Source: Herbaspirillum sp. Sphag64 (GTDB taxonomy: Bacteria > Pseudomonadota > Gammaproteobacteria > Burkholderiales > Burkholderiaceae_D). From it: a stretch of 64,000 nt of DNA. The position numbers and the translations under genes were made by a program. How positions within the stretch are numbered: the stretch's first letter is position 1; the number at the start of each line of letters is the position of its first letter. Under the pieces are notes generated by a model. The model searched no databases. It saw nothing but the letters and a program-made list of their open reading frames with translations, and was not told the DNA's origin. The DNA is taken from the NCBI RefSeq assembly GCF_014192645.1, contig NZ_JACHYE010000014.1:1-64000 (forward strand), written 5' to 3'. Shown here one piece after another: positions 41,778 through 51,136 of the stretch.

Positions 41778-42686
41778 TCATTGTTCGGCGAAATGTTCAG
41801 AAATGAAGCCGCGTAACCACTGATTGCCCTGATCCTGATTGAAGCGCCGGTGCCAGAATATATTGGTCTGTAGCGACGGCAAACGTAATGGCGGGCGGAT
41901 GTATTCTAGATTGAATGGCGCGGCCGCGCTATCGGCCAGCTTTTGCGGCACGGTGACTACCAGATCCGTGGTGCTGACGATATAGGGTACCGCCGTAAAA
42001 TGCGGGACGCTGAATTGAGAACTGGTTCGTATGCCGGCCTTTTCGAGCAACTGATTGATGCGGTCATACGGGCTCTCGCGGGAAGATACGACCAGATGTT
42101 GCGCCGCCAGAAAGTCCTTGCCGGTTACCTTCTTGCCCGACAAGGCATGGCCGCGCCGGAACATGCTCACGTAGTTTTGCCGGAACAGCCGTCGCTGATA
42201 TAGCGCGCCAGAGACATTGTCAAAGGCCCCGATAGCCAGATCAACCCGGCCAGACTCCATATCTGCCTTGATATCGATATTACCGGCACGTACCGTGCTG
42301 ATCTGTATGCCGGGTGCCAGTCGGCGGCATTTCTCAATCAGGCCTGGCATGAAATACACCTCGCCGACATCGGTCATGGCAATCGTGAAATGTCGTTCGC
42401 TATTGGCCGCCGTAAAGGCTTCCTGCCGGTTTAATGCCTGCGACACATGGGCCAGCGCGGCAGCCACCGGCTCGGCCAGTTGCGAGGCCAATGGTGTCGG
42501 TTGCATACCCTGTGAGGTGCGCACAAACAATTCATCATCGAAGGTCCGGCGCAGGCGTGCCAGTGCATTGCTGACCGCAGGCTGTGACAGCTTGAGACGA
42601 CGTGCCACGGCAGAAATCTGGCGCTCCTGGAACACTTCCTGAAATACCACCAGCAAATTCAGATCAATGTCATGTGGTTCAATCAT
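41778..42686 (-). CDS. LysR-family regulator divergent from the homogentisate operon
   Basis: The 302-residue protein starts M-I-E-P-H-D-I-D-L-N-L-L-V-V-F-Q-E-V-F, followed by the helix-turn-helix I-S-A-V-A-R-R-L-K-L-S-Q-P-A-V-S-N-A-L-A-R-L-R, the NodD/NahR/LinR-like subgroup often used for aromatic-compound operons. It is divergent from the AAHS transporter with 198 bp between and lies 34 bp upstream of the hydrolase gene on its own strand. It probably controls the transporter-hmgA-fahA-maiA unit; the inducer would be an aromatic acid. Confidence 0.87.
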   Translation of the reverse strand: MIEPHDIDLNLLVVFQEVFQERQISAVARRLKLSQPAVSNALARLRRTFDDELFVRTSQGMQPTPLASQLAEPVAAALAHVSQALNRQEAFTAANSERHFTIAMTDVGEVYFMPGLIEKCRRLAPGIQISTVRAGNIDIKADMESGRVDLAIGAFDNVSGALYQRRLFRQNYVSMFRRGHALSGKKVTGKDFLAAQHLVVSSRESPYDRINQLLEKAGIRTSSQFSVPHFTAVPYIVSTTDLVVTVPQKLADSAAAPFNLEYIRPPLRLPSLQTNIFWHRRFNQDQGNQWLRGFISEHFAEQ

Positions 42687-42884
42687 GCTGTGCTTCTACC
42701 TTTATTCATGAAATCAATGATATGTATTTCAGTATTTATATCGTAAAAAATCAAGCATTGCACTACAGTGACGATCAATAAAAAAATCTGCGATCGCATC
42801 CTGATCCTTGCTGCGGTGCCGCATCAATAGGCATAGCCGGCAATCCGGACCTGTGCGCCCCAGACTCAATCAGGAGGAAGACAA

Positions 42885-44201
42885 ATGACATCCGACACCA
42901 TTAATGTCGATCAGATCGTGGAGCAAAGCCGACTTGGCGCCTTTCAAATCGGTTTGCTGTTGCTATGCGGCGCCTGCCTGATTATCGATGGCTTCGATAT
43001 TCAGGCGATGGGTTATGTGGCACCGGCCATCATTGCCGACTGGCATGTCAGCAAGGCCAGTCTTGGTCCGGTGTTTGGAGCAGGCTTATTCGGGATGTTG
43101 CTGGGCTCACTGAGCCTGACACCAGTTGGCGACAAGTTCGGCCGTCGTCCGGTGCTGATCGCCTCGACCTTTTTCTTTGCGCTCTGTATGTTGCTGACCA
43201 CCCAGGTCACCAGCATCGATCAATTACTGGTGCTGCGCTTTATCACCGGCCTTGGTCTGGGCAGCATCATGCCCAACGCGATGGCGCTGGTCGGTGAGTT
43301 CAGCCCCTCCGGGGCGCGGGTGACGCGCATGATGCTGGTGTCGTGTGGTTTTACTGTCGGTGCAGCGGTTGGCGGCTTTGTCAGTGCCGCGCTGATCCCG
43401 GCTTTTGGCTGGCAGTCGGTATTTCTGGTCGGTGGTCTGGTACCTGCAGCGCTGGGTTTGGCCATGCTGCTCTGGTTGCCCGAGTCGATTCAGTTCCTGA
43501 TCTTGCGCAAGCGTGGAGCAGCCCAAGTAGCGCGCTGGTTGTCCAAATTGCAGCCAGGTCTGCAGATCAGTAGCGACAGCAATATCGTGGTCAAGGAGCA
43601 GCGTAACGATGGTATGCCGGTGGCGGAGTTGTTCCGCGCGGGTCGTGCTGGCGTCACCATGCTGCTGTGGCTGATCAGCTTCATGAATCTGATTAATCTG
43701 TATTTTCTCTCCAACTGGCTGCCAACCCTGATCAAGGATGCAGGCTACTCCACCGGTACTGCCGTATTGATTGGAACATCGCTCCAGGTCGGCGGTATTG
43801 TCGGTACCTTGACGTTGGGCTGGTTCATCAATCGCTTTGGTTTTACCAAAGTGTTGGGTTGCTGCTTCGTGACAGCTTGCGTCTTTATTGCGCTGATCGG
43901 CCATGTTGCGACGATGCCGGCATTGTTGTTGCTGTGCGTGGTGGTTGCCGGTTTTTGTGTGGTCGGTGGTCAGCCGGCAGTCAATGCGCTGGCGGGTACC
44001 TACTATCCCACGACACTGCGTTCGACCGGCATTGGCTGGGCGCTCGGCATCGGCCGTATCGGCTCGGTACTGGGGCCGGTGATCGGTGGCCAGCTGATTG
44101 CATTGCAATGGGCCAATAGCGCACTGTTCATGGCGGCAGCTGTACCGGCTGTGATCTCGGCGCTGACCGTGGTGCGTTTGCATGCCTATCGTCCACGCTG
44201 A
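42885..44201 (+). CDS. MFS aromatic acid:H+ symporter (AAHS family)
   Basis: The 438-residue protein has twelve predicted TM helices. It shows the AAHS hallmark D-G-F-D in TM1 (C-L-I-I-D-G-F-D-I-Q-A-M-G-Y) and the loop G-D-K-F-G-R-R-P-V-L between TM2 and TM3. A strong ribosome site (AGGAGG) precedes the ATG. AAHS proteins (PcaK, BenK, MhbT types) import hydroxylated aromatic acids with protons. With hmgA next, homogentisate, 4-hydroxyphenyl-type acids or a precursor is the likely substrate. Confidence 0.88.
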   Translation: MTSDTINVDQIVEQSRLGAFQIGLLLLCGACLIIDGFDIQAMGYVAPAIIADWHVSKASLGPVFGAGLFGMLLGSLSLTPVGDKFGRRPVLIASTFFFALCMLLTTQVTSIDQLLVLRFITGLGLGSIMPNAMALVGEFSPSGARVTRMMLVSCGFTVGAAVGGFVSAALIPAFGWQSVFLVGGLVPAALGLAMLLWLPESIQFLILRKRGAAQVARWLSKLQPGLQISSDSNIVVKEQRNDGMPVAELFRAGRAGVTMLLWLISFMNLINLYFLSNWLPTLIKDAGYSTGTAVLIGTSLQVGGIVGTLTLGWFINRFGFTKVLGCCFVTACVFIALIGHVATMPALLLLCVVVAGFCVVGGQPAVNALAGTYYPTTLRSTGIGWALGIGRIGSVLGPVIGGQLIALQWANSALFMAAAVPAVISALTVVRLHAYRPR

Positions 44202-44249
44202 ATCAATTAAACCGCTTTTCGTCACTCTCTGTTTGTTGAAGGACGCATC

Positions 44250-45611
44250 ATGAATACGCTTGCAGATATCGCTGTTGTGCAACCCGGTAAGACGACAGCT
44301 GCCTTGGTTGCCTCGGTGGCAACTGGTTACCAGTCCGGTTTTGCCAATGAGTTTGCCACCGAGGCCTTGCCTGGTGCTTTGCCCGCCAACCAAAACTCCC
44401 CGCAGCGCGCTCCCTATGGGCTGTATGCGGAGCAGGTTTCAGGCACCGCCTTTACTGCACCGCGTAGCCACAATCGTCGTAGCTGGCTGTATCGGATTCG
44501 TCCCGCCGCCATGCATGAGCCATTTATCCGTATCGATAACGGGTTGATTGCCGAGCATTTCAATGAGGTGGAGGCGCCGCCAAACCAGTTACGCTGGGAT
44601 CCGCAACCATTACCTGCCACGCCGACCGATTTCGTGGCCGGTCTGGCGACTGTGGCAGGCAATGGCTCGCCAGAGGCGCAAAGCGGATGTGCGATTCATC
44701 TGTATGCAGCGAATCGCTCGATGACAGATTCCTACTTCTATTCGTCGGATGGTGAATTGTTGATCGTACCGCAGGCAGGGCGCTTGCAGTTGTTCACAGA
44801 AATGGGCCTGATCGACATCGAACCGCAGGAAATTGCTGTGATTCCCCGTGGTGTGCGCTTTCAGGTACGCCTGCCGGATGGCCATGCGCAGGGCTATGTA
44901 TGTGAGAACTTCGGTTCACTCTTGCGCTTGCCGGATCTGGGACCATTGGGCTCCAACGGTCTGGCCAACCCGCGTGATTTTCTGACGCCGCATGCCTGGT
45001 ACGAAGACCGCGAAGGCGACTTCACCCTGATCACCAAGTTTGGCGGCAAGCTGTGGCAGGCCCAGATTGATCATTCTCCCTTGGACGTCGTCGCCTGGCA
45101 CGGCAACTATGCGCCTTACAAATATGACCTGCGCCATTTCAATACGATTGGTTCGATCAGCTACGACCATCCCGATCCATCGATTTTTCTCGTCTTGCAA
45201 TCACCGAGCGCCGTTGCTGGTGTCGATACGCTGGACTTCGTGATCTTCCCGCCGCGCTGGCTGGCAGCAGAAAATACTTTCCGTCCACCGTGGTTTCATC
45301 GCAATGTAGCTAGCGAATTCATGGGGCTGATTCATGGTGCATATGACGCCAAGGCCGATGGCTTCCGCCCTGGCGGCGCCAGCCTGCATAATTGCATGAT
45401 CGGTCATGGTCCGGATGGGGCAACCTTCGAGAAGGCCAGCCAGATCGATACCAGCAAACCACACAAGGTCGAGGACACCATGGCCTTCATGTTCGAAACC
45501 CGTGATGTCATCAAACCGACCCGTTTTGCCTTGTCGTCACCGACACTGCAAAAGAATTACTATCAGTGCTGGATGGACATCAAGAAACATTTCAACCCGG
45601 AGCAAGTATGA
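44250..45611 (+). CDS. hmgA: Homogentisate 1,2-dioxygenase
   Basis: The 453-residue protein has the full HmgA length. Early [21 protein letters not shown] and [11 protein letters not shown] are near-invariant in the family. The Fe(II) ligands are visible late: [12 protein letters not shown] (His and Glu) and [11 protein letters not shown] (His). It opens the homogentisate ring to maleylacetoacetate with O2. The stop overlaps the fahA start by 4 bp (ATGA), so the two are coupled. Confidence 0.97.
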   Translation: MNTLADIAVVQPGKTTAALVASVATGYQSGFANEFATEALPGALPANQNSPQRAPYGLYAEQVSGTAFTAPRSHNRRSWLYRIRPAAMHEPFIRIDNGLIAEHFNEVEAPPNQLRWDPQPLPATPTDFVAGLATVAGNGSPEAQSGCAIHLYAANRSMTDSYFYSSDGELLIVPQAGRLQLFTEMGLIDIEPQEIAVIPRGVRFQVRLPDGHAQGYVCENFGSLLRLPDLGPLGSNGLANPRDFLTPHAWYEDREGDFTLITKFGGKLWQAQIDHSPLDVVAWHGNYAPYKYDLRHFNTIGSISYDHPDPSIFLVLQSPSAVAGVDTLDFVIFPPRWLAAENTFRPPWFHRNVASEFMGLIHGAYDAKADGFRPGGASLHNCMIGHGPDGATFEKASQIDTSKPHKVEDTMAFMFETRDVIKPTRFALSSPTLQKNYYQCWMDIKKHFNPEQV

Positions 45612-46981
45612 GTAACCCCAGCAATCCCGGCGCCGGCATCGTCGCCGTCGGGCTCAACGAGACCCACGCCCCTGAATTACTCAGTTGGGTCACCTCGGCC
45701 AATCAGAGCAACCATCCGTTCCCGATCCAGAATCTGCCGTATGGTATTTTTCGTCGCGCCGGTAGTGCAGAAGCGTTCCGCGCGGGTGTTGCTATTGGTG
45801 ACCAGATCCTTGATCTGGAAGAAGCGTTTGCCAGTGGTGCCTTCGGTGGTTTTGGTGAGCCGACGCATCGTGCCATCAAAGCAGCTACGGCGGGCCCCAG
45901 TCTGAATCCGTTGATGGCGCTCGATAGCGCCGCCTGGTCAGCCTTGCGTCTGGCGCTGTCGTTGCTGCTGCGGGAAGACTCGGTGCATCAGTCCCAGTTG
46001 CAGGATTGTCTGGTCTCCCAGGCCGAAGCAGAATATGCGCTGCCAGCACAGATTGGCGACTACACTGATTTCTATACCTCGATCCACCACGCCACTGCGG
46101 TTGGTAAGCTGTTCCGTCCCGATAATCCACTGCTGCCGAATTACAAATGGGTACCAATCGGCTACCACGGCCGGGCTTCTTCGATTGCGGTGAGCGGCCA
46201 GCAATTTCGCCGTCCCGTCGCCCAGACCAAAGCTGCTGATGCCGACGTACCGGTATTCGGTCCGTGCAAGCGGCTCGATTATGAACTGGAAGTCGGTGTC
46301 TTCATCGGTACCGGCAATGCGCTTGGTGATGCAGTCGGCATCGCGCAGGCTGAAGCCCATGTCTTCGGGCTGTGCCTGTTGAACGACTGGTCGGCACGTG
46401 ATGTACAGGCCTGGGAATATCAACCGTTGGGGCCATTCCTGGCAAAGAATTTTGCCTCCACCATTTCGCCCTGGATCGTGACGCTTGAGGCGCTGGCACC
46501 TTACCGTGCCCCCTGGAGCCGTGATGCCGGCGATCCGCAACCGTTGCCCTATCTCGACTCGCCAAGTCTGCGCGCCAGCGGCGCCTTCGACGTCCAGCTT
46601 GAGGTGCTGATACAAACGCCAGCCATGCGTGCTGCTGGCCTGGCGCCACATTCACTGTCGCTGTCGAACTTCCGGGATTCCTATTGGACCGTCTCGCAAC
46701 TGGTCGCGCATCACACCGTGGGAGGCTGCAATCTGCGTCCCGGTGACCTGCTTGGGTCCGGGACCCAGTCCGGCCCTGAACCAGAGGCTGCCGGTTCGTT
46801 GCTGGAGTTGACGCGGGGCGGCAAGCAGTCAATCAATTTGCCTGGCGGTGAGACTCGCTTGTTCCTTGAGGATGGCGATACCATCATCATGCGTGGCTGG
46901 GCACAGGCTCCGGGATTGCCGCGTATCGGCTTTGGTGAAGTCGCAGGAAGCATTTTGCCAGCCCGGAACGTTCAGGCTTAA
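45608..46981 (+). CDS. fahA: Fumarylacetoacetase
   Basis: The ATG at 45608 overlaps the hmgA stop. The 457-residue product has the FAH N-terminal SH3-like domain ([12 protein letters not shown]) and catalytic domain with metal ligands in [20 protein letters not shown] and [15 protein letters not shown]. It hydrolyses fumarylacetoacetate to fumarate and acetoacetate, the last step after HmgA and MaiA. Gene order hmgA-fahA-maiA is usual in Burkholderiales. Confidence 0.96.
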   Translation: MSNPSNPGAGIVAVGLNETHAPELLSWVTSANQSNHPFPIQNLPYGIFRRAGSAEAFRAGVAIGDQILDLEEAFASGAFGGFGEPTHRAIKAATAGPSLNPLMALDSAAWSALRLALSLLLREDSVHQSQLQDCLVSQAEAEYALPAQIGDYTDFYTSIHHATAVGKLFRPDNPLLPNYKWVPIGYHGRASSIAVSGQQFRRPVAQTKAADADVPVFGPCKRLDYELEVGVFIGTGNALGDAVGIAQAEAHVFGLCLLNDWSARDVQAWEYQPLGPFLAKNFASTISPWIVTLEALAPYRAPWSRDAGDPQPLPYLDSPSLRASGAFDVQLEVLIQTPAMRAAGLAPHSLSLSNFRDSYWTVSQLVAHHTVGGCNLRPGDLLGSGTQSGPEPEAAGSLLELTRGGKQSINLPGGETRLFLEDGDTIIMRGWAQAPGLPRIGFGEVAGSILPARNVQA

Positions 46982-47020
46982 ATAAAAGGCTGGAATGCCA
47001 AGCTGAAGGAGACCAAACCC

Positions 47021-47680
47021 ATGACCATGCATCTGTACAGCTATTTCCGGAGTTCCGCGTCGTACCGGGTGCGCATTGCACTCAATCTCAAAGGATTGAC
47101 CTACGAGACAGTGCCGGTGCATTTACTCAATCAGGGCGGAGAACAGTTCTTGCCGGAGTTCAGCACGCTGAATCCACAATCGCAGGTGCCGGTACTGGAG
47201 GAGGATGGTCATCACCTGACTCAGTCATTGGCAATTCTGGAATATCTGGAAGAGCGCTTTCCAACTCCTGCGCTGCTGCCCGCCGACCCATTGCAACGCG
47301 CCAGGGTGCGGCAGCTGGCATTGGAAATCGCCTGTGATATCCATCCGCTGAACAATCTGCGGGTCTTGCGCTATCTCAAAAGGGATCTGGAGATCGCGGA
47401 AGCGCAAAAGAATGCCTGGATAGCGCACTGGATCAAGCTCGGATTCGCCGCGCTGGAGCAGCAACTGGCAGCAGGCACCGCTGATATGCAGCGCGGCCGC
47501 TTTTGTGTCGGCGATACGCCGGGATTAGCCGATTGCTGCCTGATTCCGCAAATATTCAATGCGCGTCGCTTTGAAGTAGATATGACACCCTATCCAACTC
47601 TGGTGAGTATCGAACAAGCCTGTGAAGCGCTGGACGCTTTCCGTCTGGCTGCACCGGGCGCTCAGCCGGATGCCGCCTGA
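47021..47680 (+). CDS. maiA: Maleylacetoacetate isomerase (zeta-class GST)
   Basis: The 219-residue protein starts with a thioredoxin-like GST domain bearing the zeta-class motif R-S-S-A-S-Y-R-V-R-I-A-L-N, the glutathione-binding S-S-x-S/C region. It continues with Q-V-P-V-L-E-E-D-G and Q-S-L-A-I-L-E-Y-L-E, and the C-terminal helical half has C-D-I-H-P-L-N-N-L-R. It converts maleylacetoacetate to fumarylacetoacetate with glutathione. The start follows AAGGAG. It closes the operon before the terminator at 47760. Confidence 0.95.
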   Translation: MTMHLYSYFRSSASYRVRIALNLKGLTYETVPVHLLNQGGEQFLPEFSTLNPQSQVPVLEEDGHHLTQSLAILEYLEERFPTPALLPADPLQRARVRQLALEIACDIHPLNNLRVLRYLKRDLEIAEAQKNAWIAHWIKLGFAALEQQLAAGTADMQRGRFCVGDTPGLADCCLIPQIFNARRFEVDMTPYPTLVSIEQACEALDAFRLAAPGAQPDAA

Positions 47681-47759
47681 CAGCGACAAGCCCCGAGGGG
47701 GGCGTCGGCGCCGTGTATCAGTCGCCAACGACCAATCTTCACACCGTAAAAGCATCAAG

Positions 47760-47806
47760 GGCACATCATCCTACCGAAAAGGATGATGTGCCTACTGTCG
47801 TTTTTT
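47760..47806 (+). terminator. Strong intrinsic terminator of the homogentisate operon
   Basis: GGCACATCATCCT (47760-47772) and AGGATGATGTGCC (47780-47792) form a perfect 13-bp stem with a 7-nt loop. A run of six T follows at 47801-47806. Confidence 0.85.
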
Positions 47807-48069
47807 GCAACTCATGAAATAATACAAACGTACGCGGCTTCAGTCCTCGGCGCTTTTGCGATAAGCTCCTTTCATTGGTCCTTATGTTGCACTGCATCGT
47901 GCACGGCGATCATTGAGGGCCGATTGCAAAACTGAACATTCTGGCAACATCATCACGCAATATAATCAGGGATGGCGGCCCATGGTCGTCGGTCAACAAT
48001 ATTATTTTTTGGCAGTAAATATTGTTCGTAGCTGTTTTGATAAGGCGCTTTGTTTTCCAGGATTTGACT
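47807..48069. other. Promoter region of the GGDEF-EAL gene
   Basis: No coding sequence. A TATAAT occurs at 47961-47966 about 100 bp before the start codon; no well-spaced -35 box accompanies it. Nothing else recognised. Confidence 0.35.
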
Positions 48070-50043
48070 ATGCAAGTTGTTGGCCGTCCTTATCGTTGGG
48101 CAATCTATGCCTTGCTGCTGCTGGTGCTAGCGGCGGGGGTTTTTTTGTTTTTCGCACTCTCAAGCTCTACCCGCCAGATTCGTAACGCCGCTGAGCCACT
48201 GCTCAAGAGCAATATTCCCACGTTGCGCCATGCTGCCAGTTTTGACAGCGTCTTGCTGCGTTATCAAGTGGCATTGAACAGCTATGTTCTGGCCGCCGAC
48301 AGTACCAATCCACCCTCACTGGAAACGCAGACGCTGACGCAGCTAACCCAGCTGAACCAGGGTTTTGATCTACTGCGTCATGACGTGCCAGAAGGCATGC
48401 AATGGCAGGCACTGGTCGGTAATTATCAGGCCATCCTGGGCATTGGACCTGCCATCGAACAGATCATCACTACAGGTGGTGCTACGCATGACCGTGTGCG
48501 TGCGGTGCTGGCAGAGCTGAATCTGCGCACCAACAATATTCACGAACTGCTCGACCAGATTACCCAGGATCTGGATGTATCGCGCGACGAGGTCAGCGCC
48601 TCCATTGATGCTGGCGTTGACCGTATTTCGCTGCTGATCAAGTTGTATTGCGTCGGCATGGTCAGCGTGACACTGTTCATGCTGTATCACGTGTGGGCGC
48701 GGTTTCGCTCCGAGAATCAGCTGGCCCATCAGGCGGCCCACGACCCGCTGACCGGGCTGGCCCATCGCGGTACCTTTGAATGGCGTCTGCGCAATCTGGC
48801 CGGGCAGCCACATGTCGTGGTGTTAGGCATGATTGACCGCTTCGAACGCGTCATTGGTGGGCTGGGACATGCCTTCGGTGATCGCCTGATGCTGGAGTTT
48901 TCCAATCGCATCAAACAGGTGGTCGAGCGTGATGGTGGGGAAGTCTTCCGTCTCGATGGTGCCAATGTCGCTATCCTTTATCAGGCACGTGGCGACAATC
49001 CTTATTTTCATGAGGCGTTGACCAATCTGCAGGAGCACATGCGGCGTCCTTTCGAGTTTGGTCAGCATGAAATTTTTTCCAGCATGAGCCTTGGTGGTGC
49101 TGAATATCCACGCGATGGTGCACAACCCAGTGATCTTCTGCAAAATGCCAATGCTGCCTTGCAGGCCGCCCGCGATGCCGGTGGTGACTGCTACATCAGC
49201 TACTCGAATGATCTCAATACCCGCGCTCAGGAGCGTCTCACGCTGGAAGCGCAATTGCGTCATGCGATCGAACGCAATGAGCTTGAACTGCATTACCAGC
49301 CACAACAACGTCTGTCAGACAATCAACTGGTCGGCTTTGAGGCACTGGTACGCTGGCGTCGTAACGGAGAACTGATTCCGCCCGGCGAGTTCATTCCACT
49401 GGCCGAAGAGTGTGGTTTGATTGTGCCGATTGGCGATTGGGTACTGGCCGAGGCTTGCCGTCAGGCCAAGGTATGGAGTATCGAGTCAACGCAAAAATTT
49501 GTGATCGCAGTCAACATTTCGCCACGCCAGTTCCACCATCCCTCTTTCCTGCGGCGTGTGACCAAGGCCTTGAATGAAAGCCGGATCGATCCCTCTTTCC
49601 TCGAACTCGAAATCACCGAGGGTATCGTCATGCGCGATGTCGAGCGCACCATCGAACTGCTCAAGGATCTGCGCGCCCGGGGATTGGCACTGTCAATTGA
49701 TGACTTCGGTACCGGCTATTCAAGTCTGGCCTACCTGAAACGCTTCTCTATCGACAAGCTCAAGATCGATCAATCCTTCGTACGGCACCTGCGTCCCGAA
49801 ACCGAGGACGCCGCTATTGTGCAGGCCGTGATCAATCTCGGGCATCACCTTGGTCTGTCTGTGATTGCCGAAGGGGTGGAGACGGAGGCCCAGCGTGAGT
49901 TACTGCATCGCTGGGGCTGCGATCAGATTCAGGGTTACCTGTATGCCAGGCCGTTACCGTCCGACAAGGCAACCCAGTTCATGTTCGATCACATCATTGT
50001 GCCGACTGAGGCTGTCGCGGCACAAGCAAGTTACCCGTCATGA
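48070..50043 (+). CDS. Membrane GGDEF(degenerate)-EAL protein, probable c-di-GMP phosphodiesterase
   Basis: The ATG at 48070 (AGGA at 6 nt) gives 657 residues. TM1 is at about 10-30 and a second TM at about 200-220 enclose a helical periplasmic sensor region of about 165 residues. The GGDEF domain (about 235-395) has lost its active site: F-R-L-D-G-A-N-V stands where R-x-G-G-D-E-F should be, and no R-x-x-D inhibition site exists. The EAL domain (about 405-645) is intact (F-E-A-L-V-R-W, E-I-T-E-G, D-D-F-G-T-G-Y, L-K-I-D-Q, A-E-G-V-E). It should therefore hydrolyse c-di-GMP, with the GGDEF part regulatory. Its last 50 bp overlap the convergent MaoC gene. Confidence 0.87.
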   Translation: MQVVGRPYRWAIYALLLLVLAAGVFLFFALSSSTRQIRNAAEPLLKSNIPTLRHAASFDSVLLRYQVALNSYVLAADSTNPPSLETQTLTQLTQLNQGFDLLRHDVPEGMQWQALVGNYQAILGIGPAIEQIITTGGATHDRVRAVLAELNLRTNNIHELLDQITQDLDVSRDEVSASIDAGVDRISLLIKLYCVGMVSVTLFMLYHVWARFRSENQLAHQAAHDPLTGLAHRGTFEWRLRNLAGQPHVVVLGMIDRFERVIGGLGHAFGDRLMLEFSNRIKQVVERDGGEVFRLDGANVAILYQARGDNPYFHEALTNLQEHMRRPFEFGQHEIFSSMSLGGAEYPRDGAQPSDLLQNANAALQAARDAGGDCYISYSNDLNTRAQERLTLEAQLRHAIERNELELHYQPQQRLSDNQLVGFEALVRWRRNGELIPPGEFIPLAEECGLIVPIGDWVLAEACRQAKVWSIESTQKFVIAVNISPRQFHHPSFLRRVTKALNESRIDPSFLELEITEGIVMRDVERTIELLKDLRARGLALSIDDFGTGYSSLAYLKRFSIDKLKIDQSFVRHLRPETEDAAIVQAVINLGHHLGLSVIAEGVETEAQRELLHRWGCDQIQGYLYARPLPSDKATQFMFDHIIVPTEAVAAQASYPS

Positions 50044-50467
50044 TCAACACCGGCTGATTGTCCTGATTGAAGGTGGTCAGGCGGTGCTTCAAAAATCCCT
50101 GCTGCGGCTTCGATTGAGAAAACTTCAAGTCCAGCACTTCAGCCTCCAGCCGTAAGACATCTCCAGGCCGCGTCGGTCGCGGCCAGCGAAATTCCTCAAA
50201 ACCAGCACCAATGATCCCGCCCTGTATGGGCAAGGTGTCGACCAGCATGCGCATGGTCAATGCCGCCGTATGCCAGCCGCTGGCGGCCAGTCCGCCAAAA
50301 AAACTGGCGGCCGCTGCGGCTTCATCCAGATGGAATGGCTGAGGATCGTAAGCACTGGCAAATTCCTTGATAGCTGCAGCGCTGACCGGTTCATCAGACT
50401 GAAAGTGAAAAATCTGTCCGGCGCTGAAATCTTCCAGATAAAGCAAGCGTGGGGTGCTGTTTGTCAT
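49994..50467 (-). CDS. MaoC-like (hot-dog fold) dehydratase
   Basis: The ATG at 50467 behind GGAG gives 157 residues. Motifs are Y-L-E-D-F-S-A-G-Q-I-F near the start, then F-A-S-A-Y-D-P-Q-P-F-H-L-D-E-A-A-A with the catalytic Asp/His of R-specific hydratases. A-S-G-W-H-T-A-A-L and R-P-G-D-V-L-R-L-E-A-E follow. MaoC proteins hydrate enoyl-CoAs or act in polyhydroxyalkanoate and aromatic catabolism. It is divergent from a MarR regulator gene, 129 bp apart, with a near-perfect palindrome between. Confidence 0.83.
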   Translation of the reverse strand: MTNSTPRLLYLEDFSAGQIFHFQSDEPVSAAAIKEFASAYDPQPFHLDEAAAAASFFGGLAASGWHTAALTMRMLVDTLPIQGGIIGAGFEEFRWPRPTRPGDVLRLEAEVLDLKFSQSKPQQGFLKHRLTTFNQDNQPVLIMTGNLLVPRQPQSAQ

Positions 50468-50543
50468 AGTGTCTCCTCGATGTTGTTGCAGGTGATGGAA
50501 TGCAACACCTGTTGCTTGACAGGGTGGGACATGAAGATTAGCA

Positions 50544-50567
50544 TGCATATGCATCGATGTATATGCA
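50544..50567. promoter_or_regulatory. Probable MarR operator between maoC-like and marR genes
   Basis: A 24-bp interrupted palindrome reads TGCATATGCATC (left half) and GATGTATATGCA (right half); 22 of 24 positions are symmetric. It lies about 77 bp upstream of the MaoC start and 30 bp upstream of the MarR start. Confidence 0.65.
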
Positions 50568-50596
50568 CTATTTTTACCAATCAACCGGTTGATGGC

Positions 50597-51067
50597 ATGA
50601 AAAGCAACACGGATCCTCTGCTGATGCAGTGCGCCTGTTCGCCGCTACGGCGGCTTACCCGGCGGATTACCGCCATTTACGACCATCATCTGGCAGTCGA
50701 TGAGATCACCATTAGTCAATATTCGCTGCTGTCATGGATCGGGCGGCAGGGGCCCATTGCCAATCTACGACTGGCTACCGAAATGGGGATGGAGCGCAGC
50801 ACCTTGAGCCGCAACCTGAAGCCACTGATGCTGGCTGGCTGGGTTGAGACCGCTGATTTACCTGCCGCAGAACGGCTCGACAAGCGCTCCTTTGCGCTGG
50901 TGTTGACCCAGGCAGGCAAGGCCAAGCGCGCAGCCGCTTATCCGCATTGGCAAGCGGCCCAACAAAAAATCAATACCCTGCTGGGCGACCAGACACAAAA
51001 ATCGCTGATCGGCATCATTGAAGATGCCTACGGGAAATTGCAAGTCGAAGACATTTCTGTGGCTTGA
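50597..51067 (+). CDS. MarR-family transcriptional regulator
   Basis: The ATG at 50597 gives 156 residues. The winged-helix region is clear: L-T-R-R-I-T-A-I-Y-D, T-I-S-Q-Y-S-L-L-S-W-I-G-R, recognition helix M-E-R-S-T-L-S-R-N-L-K-P-L and wing A-E-R-L-D-K-R-S-F-A-L-V-L-T-Q-A-G (the D-K-R wing motif). MarR proteins usually repress divergent genes and release on binding phenolic ligands or acyl-CoA. Targets are probably the MaoC gene, itself, and perhaps the MFS gene 69 bp downstream. Confidence 0.87.
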   Translation: MKSNTDPLLMQCACSPLRRLTRRITAIYDHHLAVDEITISQYSLLSWIGRQGPIANLRLATEMGMERSTLSRNLKPLMLAGWVETADLPAAERLDKRSFALVLTQAGKAKRAAAYPHWQAAQQKINTLLGDQTQKSLIGIIEDAYGKLQVEDISVA

Positions 51068-51136
51068 AATTCTCGTTCGCCGTTCCTTTTTCTCTTTACC
51101 TACAACATTCATTTTTCAACTTTCACCGGCCAGGTC

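Noticed and set aside
43224-44393. 389-codon minus-strand open frame opposite the AAHS transporter
   Set aside because: Composition (Gln/His/Arg-rich) is that of antisense translation of membrane-protein codons; the AAHS gene has a strong ribosome site and clear motifs.
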